From CAVVXX01 sp052389895 (GTDB lineage: Bacteria; Pseudomonadota; Alphaproteobacteria; Micropepsales; Micropepsaceae), in NCBI GenBank assembly GCA_052389895.1, contig JBQTHM010000021.1, positions 1 to 58,366 on the forward strand: a DNA stretch of 58,366 nt. Direction: 5' to 3'. How positions within the stretch are numbered: the stretch's first letter is position 1; each line of letters begins with the position of its first letter. The translations under genes and the position numbers were made by a program. The notes beneath the pieces were generated by a model that was not told the DNA's origin, did not search any database, and saw nothing but the letters and a program-made list of their open reading frames with translations. Of the stretch, positions 30,659 to 38,998 are shown piece after piece.

Positions 30659-30948
30659 CGCTTACCCGAACTGTCGTTCAGTCTTTCGCGCAGTTCCTTG
30701 CCGGTGCGGAAGAAGGGAACCCGTTTTTCCTCGACATGCACTGGCGCGCCGGTCCGCGGGTTCCTGCCCTGGCGCGCAGGCCGCACCTTCACCGAGAAGG
30801 CGCCAAACCCCCTTAGCTCAACGCGGTCGCCCTTGGCTAGCGCCGCCGCAATCTCGTCCAGAACGGTTGTGACCACGCGTTCGACGTCACGGTGGTAGAG
30901 ATGTGCATAGCGCGCAGCAAGCCGCGCGACCAATTCGGATTTGATCAT
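30655..30948 (-). CDS. ihfB: Integration host factor subunit beta
   Basis: DNA-bending nucleoid protein that pairs with IhfA. The 97 residues match HU/IHF: FGAFSVKVRPARQGRNPRTG holds the DNA-intercalating proline arm. It lies 156 bases downstream of rpsA, the same linkage as in most proteobacteria, and starts the ihfB-lapA-pyrF-trp run. Confidence 0.96.
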   Translation of the reverse strand: MIKSELVARLAARYAHLYHRDVERVVTTVLDEIAAALAKGDRVELRGFGAFSVKVRPARQGRNPRTGAPVHVEEKRVPFFRTGKELRERLNDSSGKR

Positions 30949-31104
30949 CCCCTACCCCTACCAAGGCCCCGCCCCCGCGCGGCCCCTTGTGGTTAACCTG
31001 CCAAAGCATACGGCTGGGGTCAATCATAAGCCCCTAAGGAAAAAGGGCTTTTGCAGGCAACTGCGGCGCGAAAGACACCCGCATCGGCTGTCGCCTCGAC
31101 GGGC

Positions 31105-32862
31105 TCACTCTTCTTCGCTTTCGCCCTTCCCCGCCTTTTTGGCCTTGGCCCTTTCTTTCTTTTTGCCCTGCGCACGGGAAAGCGCCGCGCCCAAAATGTC
31201 GCCGAGTGACGCACCGGAGTCGGATGAACCGTATTGTTCTACGGCCTCCTTCTCCTCGGCCACTTCGCGGGCCTTGATGGAAAGACCGATCTTGCGGCCC
31301 GCCTTGTCTATGGAAGTGACCATGGCGTCCATCTTGTCGCCCTTGCCAAAGCGCTCGGGCCGCTGTTCGTCGCGATCACGGGACAAATCGACGCGGCGGA
31401 TAAAGGCATGTACGCCGTCGGCCAGCGTTACATCGATGCCCTTATCGGAAACCTCGGCCACCGTAACAGTGACGATGTCGCCTTTCTTGATCGTTGCGAC
31501 GCTTTCCTGCGGGCCGCCCACGAGTTGCTTGACGCCAAGGCTGACGCGTTCCTTTTCGACGTCCATTTCCAGCACCTTAACCTTGATGCTCTGACCCTTG
31601 GCGAAGTCCGTTACAGCTTCTTCGCCGGATTTCTCCCACGACAGATCGGACAGGTGCACCATGCCGTCAATGTCGCCGGGCAGGCCGATAAACAGGCCGA
31701 ACTCAGTGATGTTCCGGATCTCGCCTTCCAGCACGTCACCCACCTTGTGCGTATCCGCAAAAGCCTTCCAAGGATTATCCGTGCATTGCTTGAGGCCAAG
31801 GCTGATGCGGCGCTTGTTCGAGTCCACTTCCAGCACCATTACGTCCACTTCCTGGCCCGGCGTCACAATTTTGCTCGGATGCACGTTCTTCTTGACCCAG
31901 CTCATTTCGGAGACGTGGACCAGACCCTCAACGCCCGGTTCGAGTTCGACGAATGCGCCATAATCGGTGACATTCGTAACCTTGCCCTTGAAGCGCGTGC
32001 CGACGGGATATTTGGCGGCGACGCCTTCCCATGGATCGGTCTGCAACTGCTTCATACCCAGCGAAATGCGCTGGGTTTCGTGATTGATCTTGATGATTTG
32101 AACCGTGACTGTCTGGCCAACCTGAAGCACTTCCGTGGGGTGGCTTACGCGCCGCCAAGCGATGTCTGTGACATGCAGAAGGCCATCTACCCCGCCCAAA
32201 TCCACGAACGCGCCGTAATCGGTGATGTTCTTGACCACGCCTTCGACCACCTGCCCTTCGGCAAGCGAGGCGACAAGTTCGGAGCGCTCTTCCGCGCGCT
32301 TTTCCTCGAGCACGGCGCGGCGTGACACGACGATGTTTCCGCGCCGGCGGTCCATTTTCAGAATCTGGAACATTTGCGGGTGGTTCATCAGCGGGCCGAC
32401 ATCGCGCATAGGGCGTACGTCCACCTGACTTCCGGGCAGAAACGCTACCGCGCCGTCGAGGTCCACGGTAAAGCCACCTTTCACTCGCCCGAAGATCACG
32501 CCCATCACGCGGCCGCTATCTTGGAATGCCTTCTCCAGACGGATCCAAGATTCTTCGCGCCGTGCCTTGTCGCGGCTGAGAACCGCCTCGCCCATCGCGT
32601 TCTCGATGCGCTCGACGTAGATCTCCACTTCATCGCCGACCTTCACCGTGGGCTGACCCCCTGGCGGCGTGAATTCCTTGAGCGACACCCGCCCCTCGGT
32701 CTTCAGCCCCACATCGACGACCACAAGATCGTTTTCGATGGCGACGATCATCCCTTTGACGACGGAACCTTCGGCAGGCGCCCGCTCGCTGAAACTTTCA
32801 TCGAGCAGGGCCGCAAATTCCTCGCGGGTCGGGGTGCTGAGACTTTCGGCGGATCCGGCCAT
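31105..32862 (-). CDS. rpsA: 30S ribosomal protein S1
   Basis: mRNA-binding ribosomal protein. About 585 residues with six S1 (OB-fold) repeats; examples are EGVVKNITDYGAFVDLGGVDG, GKVTNVTDYGAFVELEPGVEG and EGEIRNITEFGLFIGLPGDIDG-like strands, here quoted in parts. The C-terminus is a Lys/Glu-rich tail. I start at the ATG at 32862 because GAGGAAC lies 5-6 bases upstream; an ATG at 32880 adds six residues. The 5' leader contains two hairpins (see separate entry). Confidence 0.95.
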   Translation of the reverse strand: MAGSAESLSTPTREEFAALLDESFSERAPAEGSVVKGMIVAIENDLVVVDVGLKTEGRVSLKEFTPPGGQPTVKVGDEVEIYVERIENAMGEAVLSRDKARREESWIRLEKAFQDSGRVMGVIFGRVKGGFTVDLDGAVAFLPGSQVDVRPMRDVGPLMNHPQMFQILKMDRRRGNIVVSRRAVLEEKRAEERSELVASLAEGQVVEGVVKNITDYGAFVDLGGVDGLLHVTDIAWRRVSHPTEVLQVGQTVTVQIIKINHETQRISLGMKQLQTDPWEGVAAKYPVGTRFKGKVTNVTDYGAFVELEPGVEGLVHVSEMSWVKKNVHPSKIVTPGQEVDVMVLEVDSNKRRISLGLKQCTDNPWKAFADTHKVGDVLEGEIRNITEFGLFIGLPGDIDGMVHLSDLSWEKSGEEAVTDFAKGQSIKVKVLEMDVEKERVSLGVKQLVGGPQESVATIKKGDIVTVTVAEVSDKGIDVTLADGVHAFIRRVDLSRDRDEQRPERFGKGDKMDAMVTSIDKAGRKIGLSIKAREVAEEKEAVEQYGSSDSGASLGDILGAALSRAQGKKKERAKAKKAGKGESEEE

Positions 32863-32883
32863 AATGTTCCTCAAATTCATGCG

Positions 32884-32925
32884 TCCCGCCTAAACGTGCG
32901 GGAGCGCGGACCCGGTGCAACCGGG
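32884..32925 (-). promoter_or_regulatory. Two small hairpins in the rpsA leader
   Basis: Just upstream of rpsA a 6-bp stem (TCCCGC at 32884-32889, GCGGGA at 32898-32903, 8-base loop) and a second 6-bp stem (CCCGGT at 32911-32916, ACCGGG at 32920-32925, loop GCA) lie in tandem. They end 21 bases before the preferred ATG and leave its GAGGAA site free. E. coli rpsA is known to be autoregulated through a structured leader; whether these hairpins do so here is inference. Confidence 0.35.
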
Positions 32926-32978
32926 GTTAGGGTTAGCGGGAAATTCGCGGGCCTGCTTCGCGACCTTGCCGGGCCCCT

Positions 32979-33653
32979 TCAGCCCCTCTGGCGGGCCGCA
33001 AGCGCCTTCCTGACCTTGGACTCTACTAGGGCAAGAGCCGCCGCGAACGCGGCGTCTATAGACAAATTGGTGGTATCCAGCAAGTCGGCATCAGGCGGCT
33101 GGCGCAAGGGTGATATCGGGCGGGCGCGGTCAGCGGCGTCACGCGCATTCAGTTCCGCCAGGATGTCCCCCCCGTCGCGGTCGATGCCGAGGGCCTTCAG
33201 TTCGAGCTGGCGGCGCTGGGCACGGACCTTGGGATCGGCGTCCACGAACAGCTTGGCGTCAGCATCGGGGCAGATGACCGTGGTGATATCGCGGCCGTCG
33301 ATGACGGCACCGGGGCTTCCTCCCGGGGGGCGCATCGCGAAGTCGCGCTGAAATTGCAGCAACGCTTTGCGCACATCCGGATTGGCGGCAACCTGGGAGG
33401 CTGCGCGGCCGACTATGTCACTGCGGATTTTGGGATCGCCCGCGCGCGTGAGGTCGATTGCGGCGGCTCCCCGCGCCGCATCGGCGGGATCGATGGGGTC
33501 GCCGTCATTTTCCAGCACGGCAAGCGCCACGAGACGGTACAGTGCGCCGGAATCCAGATGCGCGAAACCGAAATGGCGCGCCAGCATGCGCGCAAGCGTA
33601 CCCTTTCCGCATGCCGCCGTGCCGTCCACCGCGATGACGACGGGCTTTTTCAC
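32979..33653 (-). CDS. cmk: (d)CMP kinase
   Basis: Phosphorylates CMP and dCMP. The 224 residues have the P-loop VDGTAACGKGTLAR, slightly divergent from the usual GPSGSGKGT, followed by HLDSGALYRLVAL and the GRDITTVICPDADAKLF stretch. The GTG start overlaps the aroA stop (GTGA). The order aroA-cmk-rpsA-ihfB is widely conserved. Confidence 0.95.
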   Translation of the reverse strand: MKKPVVIAVDGTAACGKGTLARMLARHFGFAHLDSGALYRLVALAVLENDGDPIDPADAARGAAAIDLTRAGDPKIRSDIVGRAASQVAANPDVRKALLQFQRDFAMRPPGGSPGAVIDGRDITTVICPDADAKLFVDADPKVRAQRRQLELKALGIDRDGGDILAELNARDAADRARPISPLRQPPDADLLDTTNLSIDAAFAAALALVESKVRKALAARQRG

Positions 33654-34984
33654 GAGGCGGCCCCGATACTTGCACCGAGACCGCGCATAACGTTTTCGAA
33701 ATCGGGAAACGACGTCGCGATCATTGAGCCATCGTCCACCTGTACCGGCTCGCGCGACGCGAGACCCATGACCAGAAAGCTCATGGCAATGCGGTGATCC
33801 ATCTGCGCCGCGACGGTGGCACCGCCTGAAACCCCGTGCGTGCCCTCAACAGCCAGTCCATCTTCAAACTCCTCTACGGTCACTCCGCAAGCGCGCAGGC
33901 CAGCCACCATGGCGGCAATACGGTCGCTCTCCTTCACACGCAATTCGGCAAGCCCCCGCATAATCGTGCGCCCTTCGGCTAACGCGGCCGCAACAGCCAG
34001 CACGGGGTATTCGTCAATCATGCTTGTCGCCCGCTCGGGCGGCACTTCGACGCCTTTCATTTGCGATCCGCGAACGCGGAGGTCGCCGACCGGCTCGACG
34101 CCATCGCGTTGGTTCGTGATCTCTATTGACGCTCCCATTTCTTTCAGCGTTTGAAGCAACCCCGTGCGGCGCGGGTTCAACAACACGTTTTTCAGCACAA
34201 TATCCGATTCCGGCACAATCAATGCCGCCACCAACGGAAAGGCCGCCGCCGAGATATCGCCGGGAATGGATATTTCGGCGGGCTTCAGTTCGGCATGACC
34301 CGTGACGGAAATCGCTTCGGCCGGTCCGAATTGATCCACGCGAACATCCGCACCGAAGGCGCGCAGCAAGCGTTCGGTGTGATCGCGGGTTGGGACCATC
34401 TCGATCACTGTTGTGCGCCCTGGCGCATTCAGCGCCGCCAAAAGAATAGCCGACTTAACCTGTGCCGAAGGCGCTTGCAGGCGGTATTCCACCGGCATGG
34501 GATCGCCGGCACCTGTTATCGTAATCGGCAAACGGCCGCCCGTGCCGCTCCATTCCATCCCGAACAAAGAAAGCGGCTCAAGCACGCGTTTCATTGGCCT
34601 GCGGCGCAGCGATGCGTCGCCCGTGAAAACAGCCACGATTGGAACTGTCGCCGCTATGCCCATGACGAGCCGACAGCCAGTTCCCGAATTTCCGAAGTCG
34701 AGAGCTCCCTTCGGCTCGGCAAGGCCGCCCACGCCAACGCCATGTACGCGCCAAGTGCCACCGTTACGCACGACGCCGGCCCCAAGATTTCTCATGGCCG
34801 CGGCTGTGCGCAGTACGTCGTCTGCTTCCAGCAAGCCGGTGATACGCGTCTCGCCCACCGCGAGCGCGCCAAGCATGAGCGCACGGTGGGACACCGACTT
34901 GTCGCCAGGGGCGGCGGCGGTTCCGCGAAGCGCAGGACCCCTGCGTGCAACTAGCGGCCGAGACTTGCTTTCATGCGCCGACAT
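33650..34984 (-). CDS. aroA: 3-phosphoshikimate 1-carboxyvinyltransferase (EPSP synthase), class II-like
   Basis: Shikimate-pathway enzyme joining PEP to shikimate 3-phosphate. The 444-residue protein starts MSAHESKSRP; the longer frame to 35281 crosses the divergent gene and is rejected. Class II-type motifs are visible: GDKSVSHRAL, SAQVKSAIL and TRDHTERLL. The NPTR-type motif is LNPRRTG, and LDFGNSGTG has Gly where the CP4 enzyme has Ala. It is divergent from the TIGR02300-like gene. Confidence 0.95.
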   Translation of the reverse strand: MSAHESKSRPLVARRGPALRGTAAAPGDKSVSHRALMLGALAVGETRITGLLEADDVLRTAAAMRNLGAGVVRNGGTWRVHGVGVGGLAEPKGALDFGNSGTGCRLVMGIAATVPIVAVFTGDASLRRRPMKRVLEPLSLFGMEWSGTGGRLPITITGAGDPMPVEYRLQAPSAQVKSAILLAALNAPGRTTVIEMVPTRDHTERLLRAFGADVRVDQFGPAEAISVTGHAELKPAEISIPGDISAAAFPLVAALIVPESDIVLKNVLLNPRRTGLLQTLKEMGASIEITNQRDGVEPVGDLRVRGSQMKGVEVPPERATSMIDEYPVLAVAAALAEGRTIMRGLAELRVKESDRIAAMVAGLRACGVTVEEFEDGLAVEGTHGVSGGATVAAQMDHRIAMSFLVMGLASREPVQVDDGSMIATSFPDFENVMRGLGASIGAAS

Positions 34985-35083
34985 GGCTGAAATTCCAGCG
35001 ATTATCCCCGAAGCAGGCGGCCCTGGACTGAGCTTTGACAGGTCCGCCCGATCGTGGCAAACCGGCCCGCCTCCGAAACAACA

Positions 35084-35572
35084 ATGCGTATGGGTAAATC
35101 CTTGGCCAAGCCGGATCTCGGAACAAAGCGCGTGTGCCCAAGTTGCAGCGCGCGCTTTTATGACTTGCAGAAGCGCCCCATCGAGTGCCCGAAATGCGCC
35201 TTTCAGTTCGAACCCGAGGCGCTGGTGAAGCAGCGCCGTCCGCGTATGCCGGAAACGATCGCACCAACGATTGCCGCCCAACCTGCAGCCGAAGCGTCAG
35301 AGGACCAGGAAGAGCCGGCGGCGGAGCCTGCGGCCGAAGGCGAAGACGTTGCCGCGGCCGAAGAAGAAGAAATCGTTGAGGCCGAGGCCGAAGAGGCCGT
35401 CGAGCCCGAACCCGCGCCGGCCAAGCCGGTTACCGAAGGCGGCGCGGAGTTCGAAGAAGAGGAAGTCGGCAAAGACGAAGAGACGGACGACAATCTTCTG
35501 GAAGAAGTAGAAGAGGACGATGACGACGTCTCGGGCATAATAGATACGGATATCGAGAAAGAGGAACCGTAG
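35084..35572 (+). CDS. TIGR02300-family protein (zinc-ribbon head, acidic tail)
   Basis: About 162 residues. The N-terminal third has LGTKRVCPSCSARFYDLQ and CPKCAFQFEPEAL, a two-CxxC zinc ribbon characteristic of the FYDLN-acid family of alphaproteobacteria. The rest is low-complexity Glu/Asp/Ala/Pro and ends in an EEEDDDD-rich stretch. Function is unknown. The start is uncertain: ATG at 35084 or 35090, or a GTG at 35054; none has a strong ribosome binding site. tRNA-Ala follows 20 bases after the stop, as is common for this family. Confidence 0.85.
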   Translation: MRMGKSLAKPDLGTKRVCPSCSARFYDLQKRPIECPKCAFQFEPEALVKQRRPRMPETIAPTIAAQPAAEASEDQEEPAAEPAAEGEDVAAAEEEEIVEAEAEEAVEPEPAPAKPVTEGGAEFEEEEVGKDEETDDNLLEEVEEDDDDVSGIIDTDIEKEEP

Positions 35573-35592
35573 CCGGCCGCTTTTGGCGATTT

Positions 35593-35668
<76 letters not shown>

Positions 35669-35827
35669 GTCTTCGCGCCGCTTCGGGCTGGGAGGCGATC
35701 TAACAATTCTATTTTGCATGCGAACGGAACCGCGCGAGCGCATTTCCGTTGTCGCGGCACTGTCAGCACAATAATTATCGAGGAAGTGCAGGAAGGCCGG
35801 CACGCGCCGCGGCAAGCCGCAGAATGA

Positions 35828-37627
35828 CTAGGCCACGCGGCGATCACGCGATACTGGCACGGCCGCAATCAGACCCCGCACGCTGTTGCCCAGGTAAACG
35901 GCATCGGCAAGGGCTAAATCATCGGCAAAGAGAACGCCTTCGGCGCAACGCGCCGCGGAGTCGCCCAGCATTGCGCGCCGGAAGCAGCCGTCTAGCAGGC
36001 CACAAGACAGCGGAGGAGTGACGAGACTCTGGCCAAAGCGGGCGAACACACTGCTGCGGCTGCCTTCGGTGATCTCTCCACGCTCATTGACGAAAATTAC
36101 TTCAGCGCAGCCGGTCAGACGCGAAAGCCGCACAAATTCTTCTTCAAAATGTTCACGCCAGCCAGTCTTGTGCAACAGAAGAGGATCCGTGCTTTGCACC
36201 GGCCAGTCCGAGATCGCGTAGGTCCACACTTGCGGGATCGCCTCAAGTGGCTTTGCTTCGAGTTTTAACGAGCCGCTTTCATGCAGTTCCATTCGCACGC
36301 GCTGCGGGCTGTTCGCGCGGGTCACAAGCGATTGCAGTTCCGCGCGCGCCGCGAATTCGTCGAAGGCCAGCCCGAATACGCTCGCGGACCGGCGCATTCG
36401 CTCCATGTGCAGCGGAAGGCGCACGAAGCCTTCCCCAGGCACAAATCGTAGCGTTTCTATCAGCGAAAGCGGACAGTGCGCCTGCTCGACAAACTGTGCC
36501 TTGATCAGGCACTCCGCGAACTCCGACGCCATTCGCGAATCTGCAACAAGGCCGCTGCCCACGCCGAGTTCGGCGTAACCACCTGCTATGGTCAGTGTGC
36601 GGATGGCGACGTTAAATTCCGCCTCGCCATCGGGCGAGAAGTAACCGATCGCGCCGCAGTAAATCCCACGCGGTTTCCGCTCCAGCTCCGCAATTACTTC
36701 TATCGCGCGGATTTTCGGCGCTCCTGTTACCGAGCCGCAGGGGAAAAGCGCCTGCACGATTTCTCGCGGGCCCATGCCCGCACGCAGCCGTGCGCGCACG
36801 GTTGACACCATCTGGTGCACGGTCGGGTATGTTTCCACTGCAAAGAGTTCGTCGACGCGTACGGACCCGGTCACGGCTGCACGGGCAAGATCGTTCCGGA
36901 TCAGATCCACGATCATCAAGTTTTCGGCGCGATCTTTATCGCTAAGCCGCAGATCTTCGCGCGCCTTTTCATCCAACGCGATATCCGCTTCGCGTGGCGC
37001 CGTTCCCTTCATAGGCTTGGCCGTAATGGCTCCGTCCTCGATATGAAAGAACAGCTCGGGCGAAAAGCTGAGCACTGTGCGCTCGCCGTCCTCGATATAG
37101 GCGCAGTATGCCGCGCTCGCATGCGGGCGCAGCCGCAGATACAAGTCGAGCGGGTCGCCAACAACACGGAGACGGCCACCGAAGGTTATGTTGGCCTGAT
37201 AAATGTCGCCCGTGCCTATGTAGTCTTGCACGCGTTTGAACGCTGCCGCGTAGGAGGCGGCCGTTTCGTCGAATGTTATTGGCGCCGCATACGCGCGGCC
37301 GCGGGCAAGGCTGGCAAGTGCCGGCGCAGCGCCGGGGCCGAACAATTCGTCGCGGCGGCGGAACAAACCGAACCACAGCAGGGGCACATGCCTTGTTTTC
37401 GGCATTAGTGGAACCAATCGCGGTTCCAGCGCATAGCCCAGCTCGTAAGAAAAATAGCCAGCCACATGCAGTCCGCGCGCGAGCGCGGATTCGATTGCAG
37501 CGAACGCTGCGCCGATTTCGGATATTTGCCGTGCTACGACAACGCCAGCTGCTTCCGCAAACACCGTCACGTGTTCGTGACCGCATTGCGCGTTATCCAG
37601 CGCCACAAATGGTAATTGCCGTTTCAC
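35828..37627 (-). CDS. pabB: Fused aminodeoxychorismate synthase component I / 4-amino-4-deoxychorismate lyase (PabBC)
   Basis: Makes p-aminobenzoate for folate. About 599 residues: residues 1-370 are a chorismate-utilising PabB domain with AKPMKGTAPRE, where the lysine marks ADC synthase rather than anthranilate synthase (PIAGT), plus CGSVTGAPK and FNVAIRT. Residues about 385-595 are a PabC-type aminotransferase IV lyase with LLLHKTGWREHFEE carrying the PLP lysine and NERGEITEGSRSSVF. The GTG at 37627 follows AGGAAATAGGC; the longer reading adds 23 residues without a good site. The glutaminase PabA is not in the window. Confidence 0.93.
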   Translation of the reverse strand: MKRQLPFVALDNAQCGHEHVTVFAEAAGVVVARQISEIGAAFAAIESALARGLHVAGYFSYELGYALEPRLVPLMPKTRHVPLLWFGLFRRRDELFGPGAAPALASLARGRAYAAPITFDETAASYAAAFKRVQDYIGTGDIYQANITFGGRLRVVGDPLDLYLRLRPHASAAYCAYIEDGERTVLSFSPELFFHIEDGAITAKPMKGTAPREADIALDEKAREDLRLSDKDRAENLMIVDLIRNDLARAAVTGSVRVDELFAVETYPTVHQMVSTVRARLRAGMGPREIVQALFPCGSVTGAPKIRAIEVIAELERKPRGIYCGAIGYFSPDGEAEFNVAIRTLTIAGGYAELGVGSGLVADSRMASEFAECLIKAQFVEQAHCPLSLIETLRFVPGEGFVRLPLHMERMRRSASVFGLAFDEFAARAELQSLVTRANSPQRVRMELHESGSLKLEAKPLEAIPQVWTYAISDWPVQSTDPLLLHKTGWREHFEEEFVRLSRLTGCAEVIFVNERGEITEGSRSSVFARFGQSLVTPPLSCGLLDGCFRRAMLGDSAARCAEGVLFADDLALADAVYLGNSVRGLIAAVPVSRDRRVA

Positions 37628-37806
37628 GCCTATTTCCTGCCGTTCCCGGTGAGCGCAGGCAACTGTCCGCCATGTCTTGGCCTTGATGCGCCCCACAAAA
37701 TCCCCACATTTCTGAAGTGAGATGACGCTCGTTGGAGGCCATCAGGACCGGCTGCCGGATGGGAGGGGCCGGGAAAGCGGCCAAGGCACAAGCCAAGGAG
37801 GCTGCT

Positions 37807-38073
37807 ATGACGATGAGTTCTTCACACCAAGCGGGCGGCCCAAAGGTCGCCCTGACCCTGGTCGAGGCGACGCGCCTTGCATACATCAAACCGATGGGCG
37901 CTGCCGAAGCCTATGCGCTGCGCATCGTGCCCGACGACATGGACCTGCCCAAGGATTTCACCCTCTACGCCATCCACGCGGCCGACGGCACACGGCTGGC
38001 CGTAATGGAAAATTGGGAAGCCGCATACGGTGCAGCCCTCGAAAACGAGCTCGTACCCGTAAGCCTGCACTGA
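37807..38073 (+). CDS. DUF1150-like small protein
   Basis: An 88-residue protein with a strong ribosome binding site (AAGGAGG, 6 bases before the ATG at 37807). The stretch ATRLAYIKPMGAAEA, then LYAIHAADGTRLAVMENWEAA and a short tail ending VPVSLH, resembles DUF1150 proteins that are nearly confined to alphaproteobacteria. Function is unknown. It is divergent from pabBC and convergent with ptsN, with 12 bases between the stops. Confidence 0.7.
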   Translation: MTMSSSHQAGGPKVALTLVEATRLAYIKPMGAAEAYALRIVPDDMDLPKDFTLYAIHAADGTRLAVMENWEAAYGAALENELVPVSLH

Positions 38074-38085
38074 GATTGCGCCCGT

Positions 38086-38556
38086 TCAGGCCGCCTGGCT
38101 GGCGCTAGCGATGGGGTCGGTGAGGAGCGCGTAGAGCGCGGCGGGCTTTGACGCGGCGCGCAGCTTTTCGCAGACCGGCTGATTGCGGAGGAGCCTTGAG
38201 ACGCGGGCCAGTGCCTTCAAATGATCCGCGCCCGCACCTTCCGGAGCTAGCAGCAAAAATACGAGGTCGACAGGCTGATCGTCCGTGGCGCCGTATTCGA
38301 TGGGCGCATCCAGGCGCGCAAACATGCCGGTGATGCGCCCGAGCCCCTCAAAGCGCCCATGCGGAATGGCGATCCCTTGGCCCATCCCCGTCGATCCCAG
38401 GCGCTCGCGCTCGTTCAGCGATTCAAATATGCGCCGCTCGGCAATACCTGTAAGACCGGCCGCGCGCTGCGAAAGCTCCTGAAGAAGCTGTTTTTTACTC
38501 GTGGCCTTAAGATGCGGCACGACCGCGTCCGGCGTTAGCAGTTCCTTGATTTCCAT
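38086..38556 (-). CDS. ptsN: PTS IIA-like nitrogen-regulatory protein PtsN (EIIA-Ntr)
   Basis: Regulatory EIIA of the PTS-Ntr branch. The 156-residue protein has the phospho-acceptor H66 in GIAIPHGRFEG and family motifs LNERERLGSTGMG and PVDLVFLLLAPEG. It affects potassium uptake and stress networks in other proteobacteria. An AGGGCGAA site precedes the ATG. It is last in the rnd/kdsD-lptC-lptA-lptB-rpoN-hpf-ptsN run, the usual link of rpoN with ptsN. Confidence 0.95.
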   Translation of the reverse strand: MEIKELLTPDAVVPHLKATSKKQLLQELSQRAAGLTGIAERRIFESLNERERLGSTGMGQGIAIPHGRFEGLGRITGMFARLDAPIEYGATDDQPVDLVFLLLAPEGAGADHLKALARVSRLLRNQPVCEKLRAASKPAALYALLTDPIASASQAA

Positions 38557-38562
38557 TTCGCC

Positions 38563-38898
38563 CTATTGCCGCCTGGCGGGGGGCTTGGGCGCCCGAGCCC
38601 GCGCGTGATGATTCTTCAATTTGCGCTTGTACCGGCGCACCTGCTTTTCCAGATGGTCCAACACCGCATCAAATGCAAGCCGCGGCTCGGCCGCCGCCGC
38701 ATGGCTTTTTAGAACGGCGCCGGCGCTCAGATGCAAGGTGCAGTCCGCGCGATAACCCGACCCTTCGGGCGCAAATACGACATGGCCGATGGCGCGGCCG
38801 TCGAAATGCTTTTCCACGGCCGCCGAAAGCCGTTCTCGGACCAGTTCAGGCAAGGTTTCACCGATTGCGATCTGTTTTCCGGAAACACGAATTTGCAT
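38563..38898 (-). CDS. hpf: Ribosome hibernation promoting factor, short form
   Basis: A 111-residue S30AE-domain protein that binds resting ribosomes. The domain (about 1-97) has IRVSGKQIAIGETL, GHVVFAPEGSGYRADCTLHL and DHLEKQVRRYKRKLKNHH. It ends in a basic Pro/Arg tail (RAPKPPARRQ). The C-terminal dimerisation domain of the long HPF, usual in alphaproteobacteria (about 190 residues), is absent, and the ptsN start 6 bases downstream leaves no room for it. Confidence 0.9.
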   Translation of the reverse strand: MQIRVSGKQIAIGETLPELVRERLSAAVEKHFDGRAIGHVVFAPEGSGYRADCTLHLSAGAVLKSHAAAAEPRLAFDAVLDHLEKQVRRYKRKLKNHHARARAPKPPARRQ

Positions 38899-38998
38899 TT
38901 TGTGCCGCCGGATTAGGCATTCACCCCAATTCCGCCGCGGCTTGGCGCGCCCCTCTTGCGCGAAAGGCGGCGGACACTATGTCCGTAGTCCCGGACTG

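Noticed and set aside
31029..31055. Possible terminator AGCCC...GGGCTTTT between ihfB and rpsA
   Set aside because: The T-run is on the + strand, where no gene is being read; on the - strand the stem is not followed by T residues.
31234..32325. 363-residue open frame on the + strand across rpsA
   Set aside because: Antisense shadow of the S1 gene; its own product has no recognisable domain, while the - strand has six S1 repeats.
32926..32938. Telomere-like GGGTTAGGGTTAG upstream of rpsA
   Set aside because: Only two units in a bacterial leader; chance is enough.
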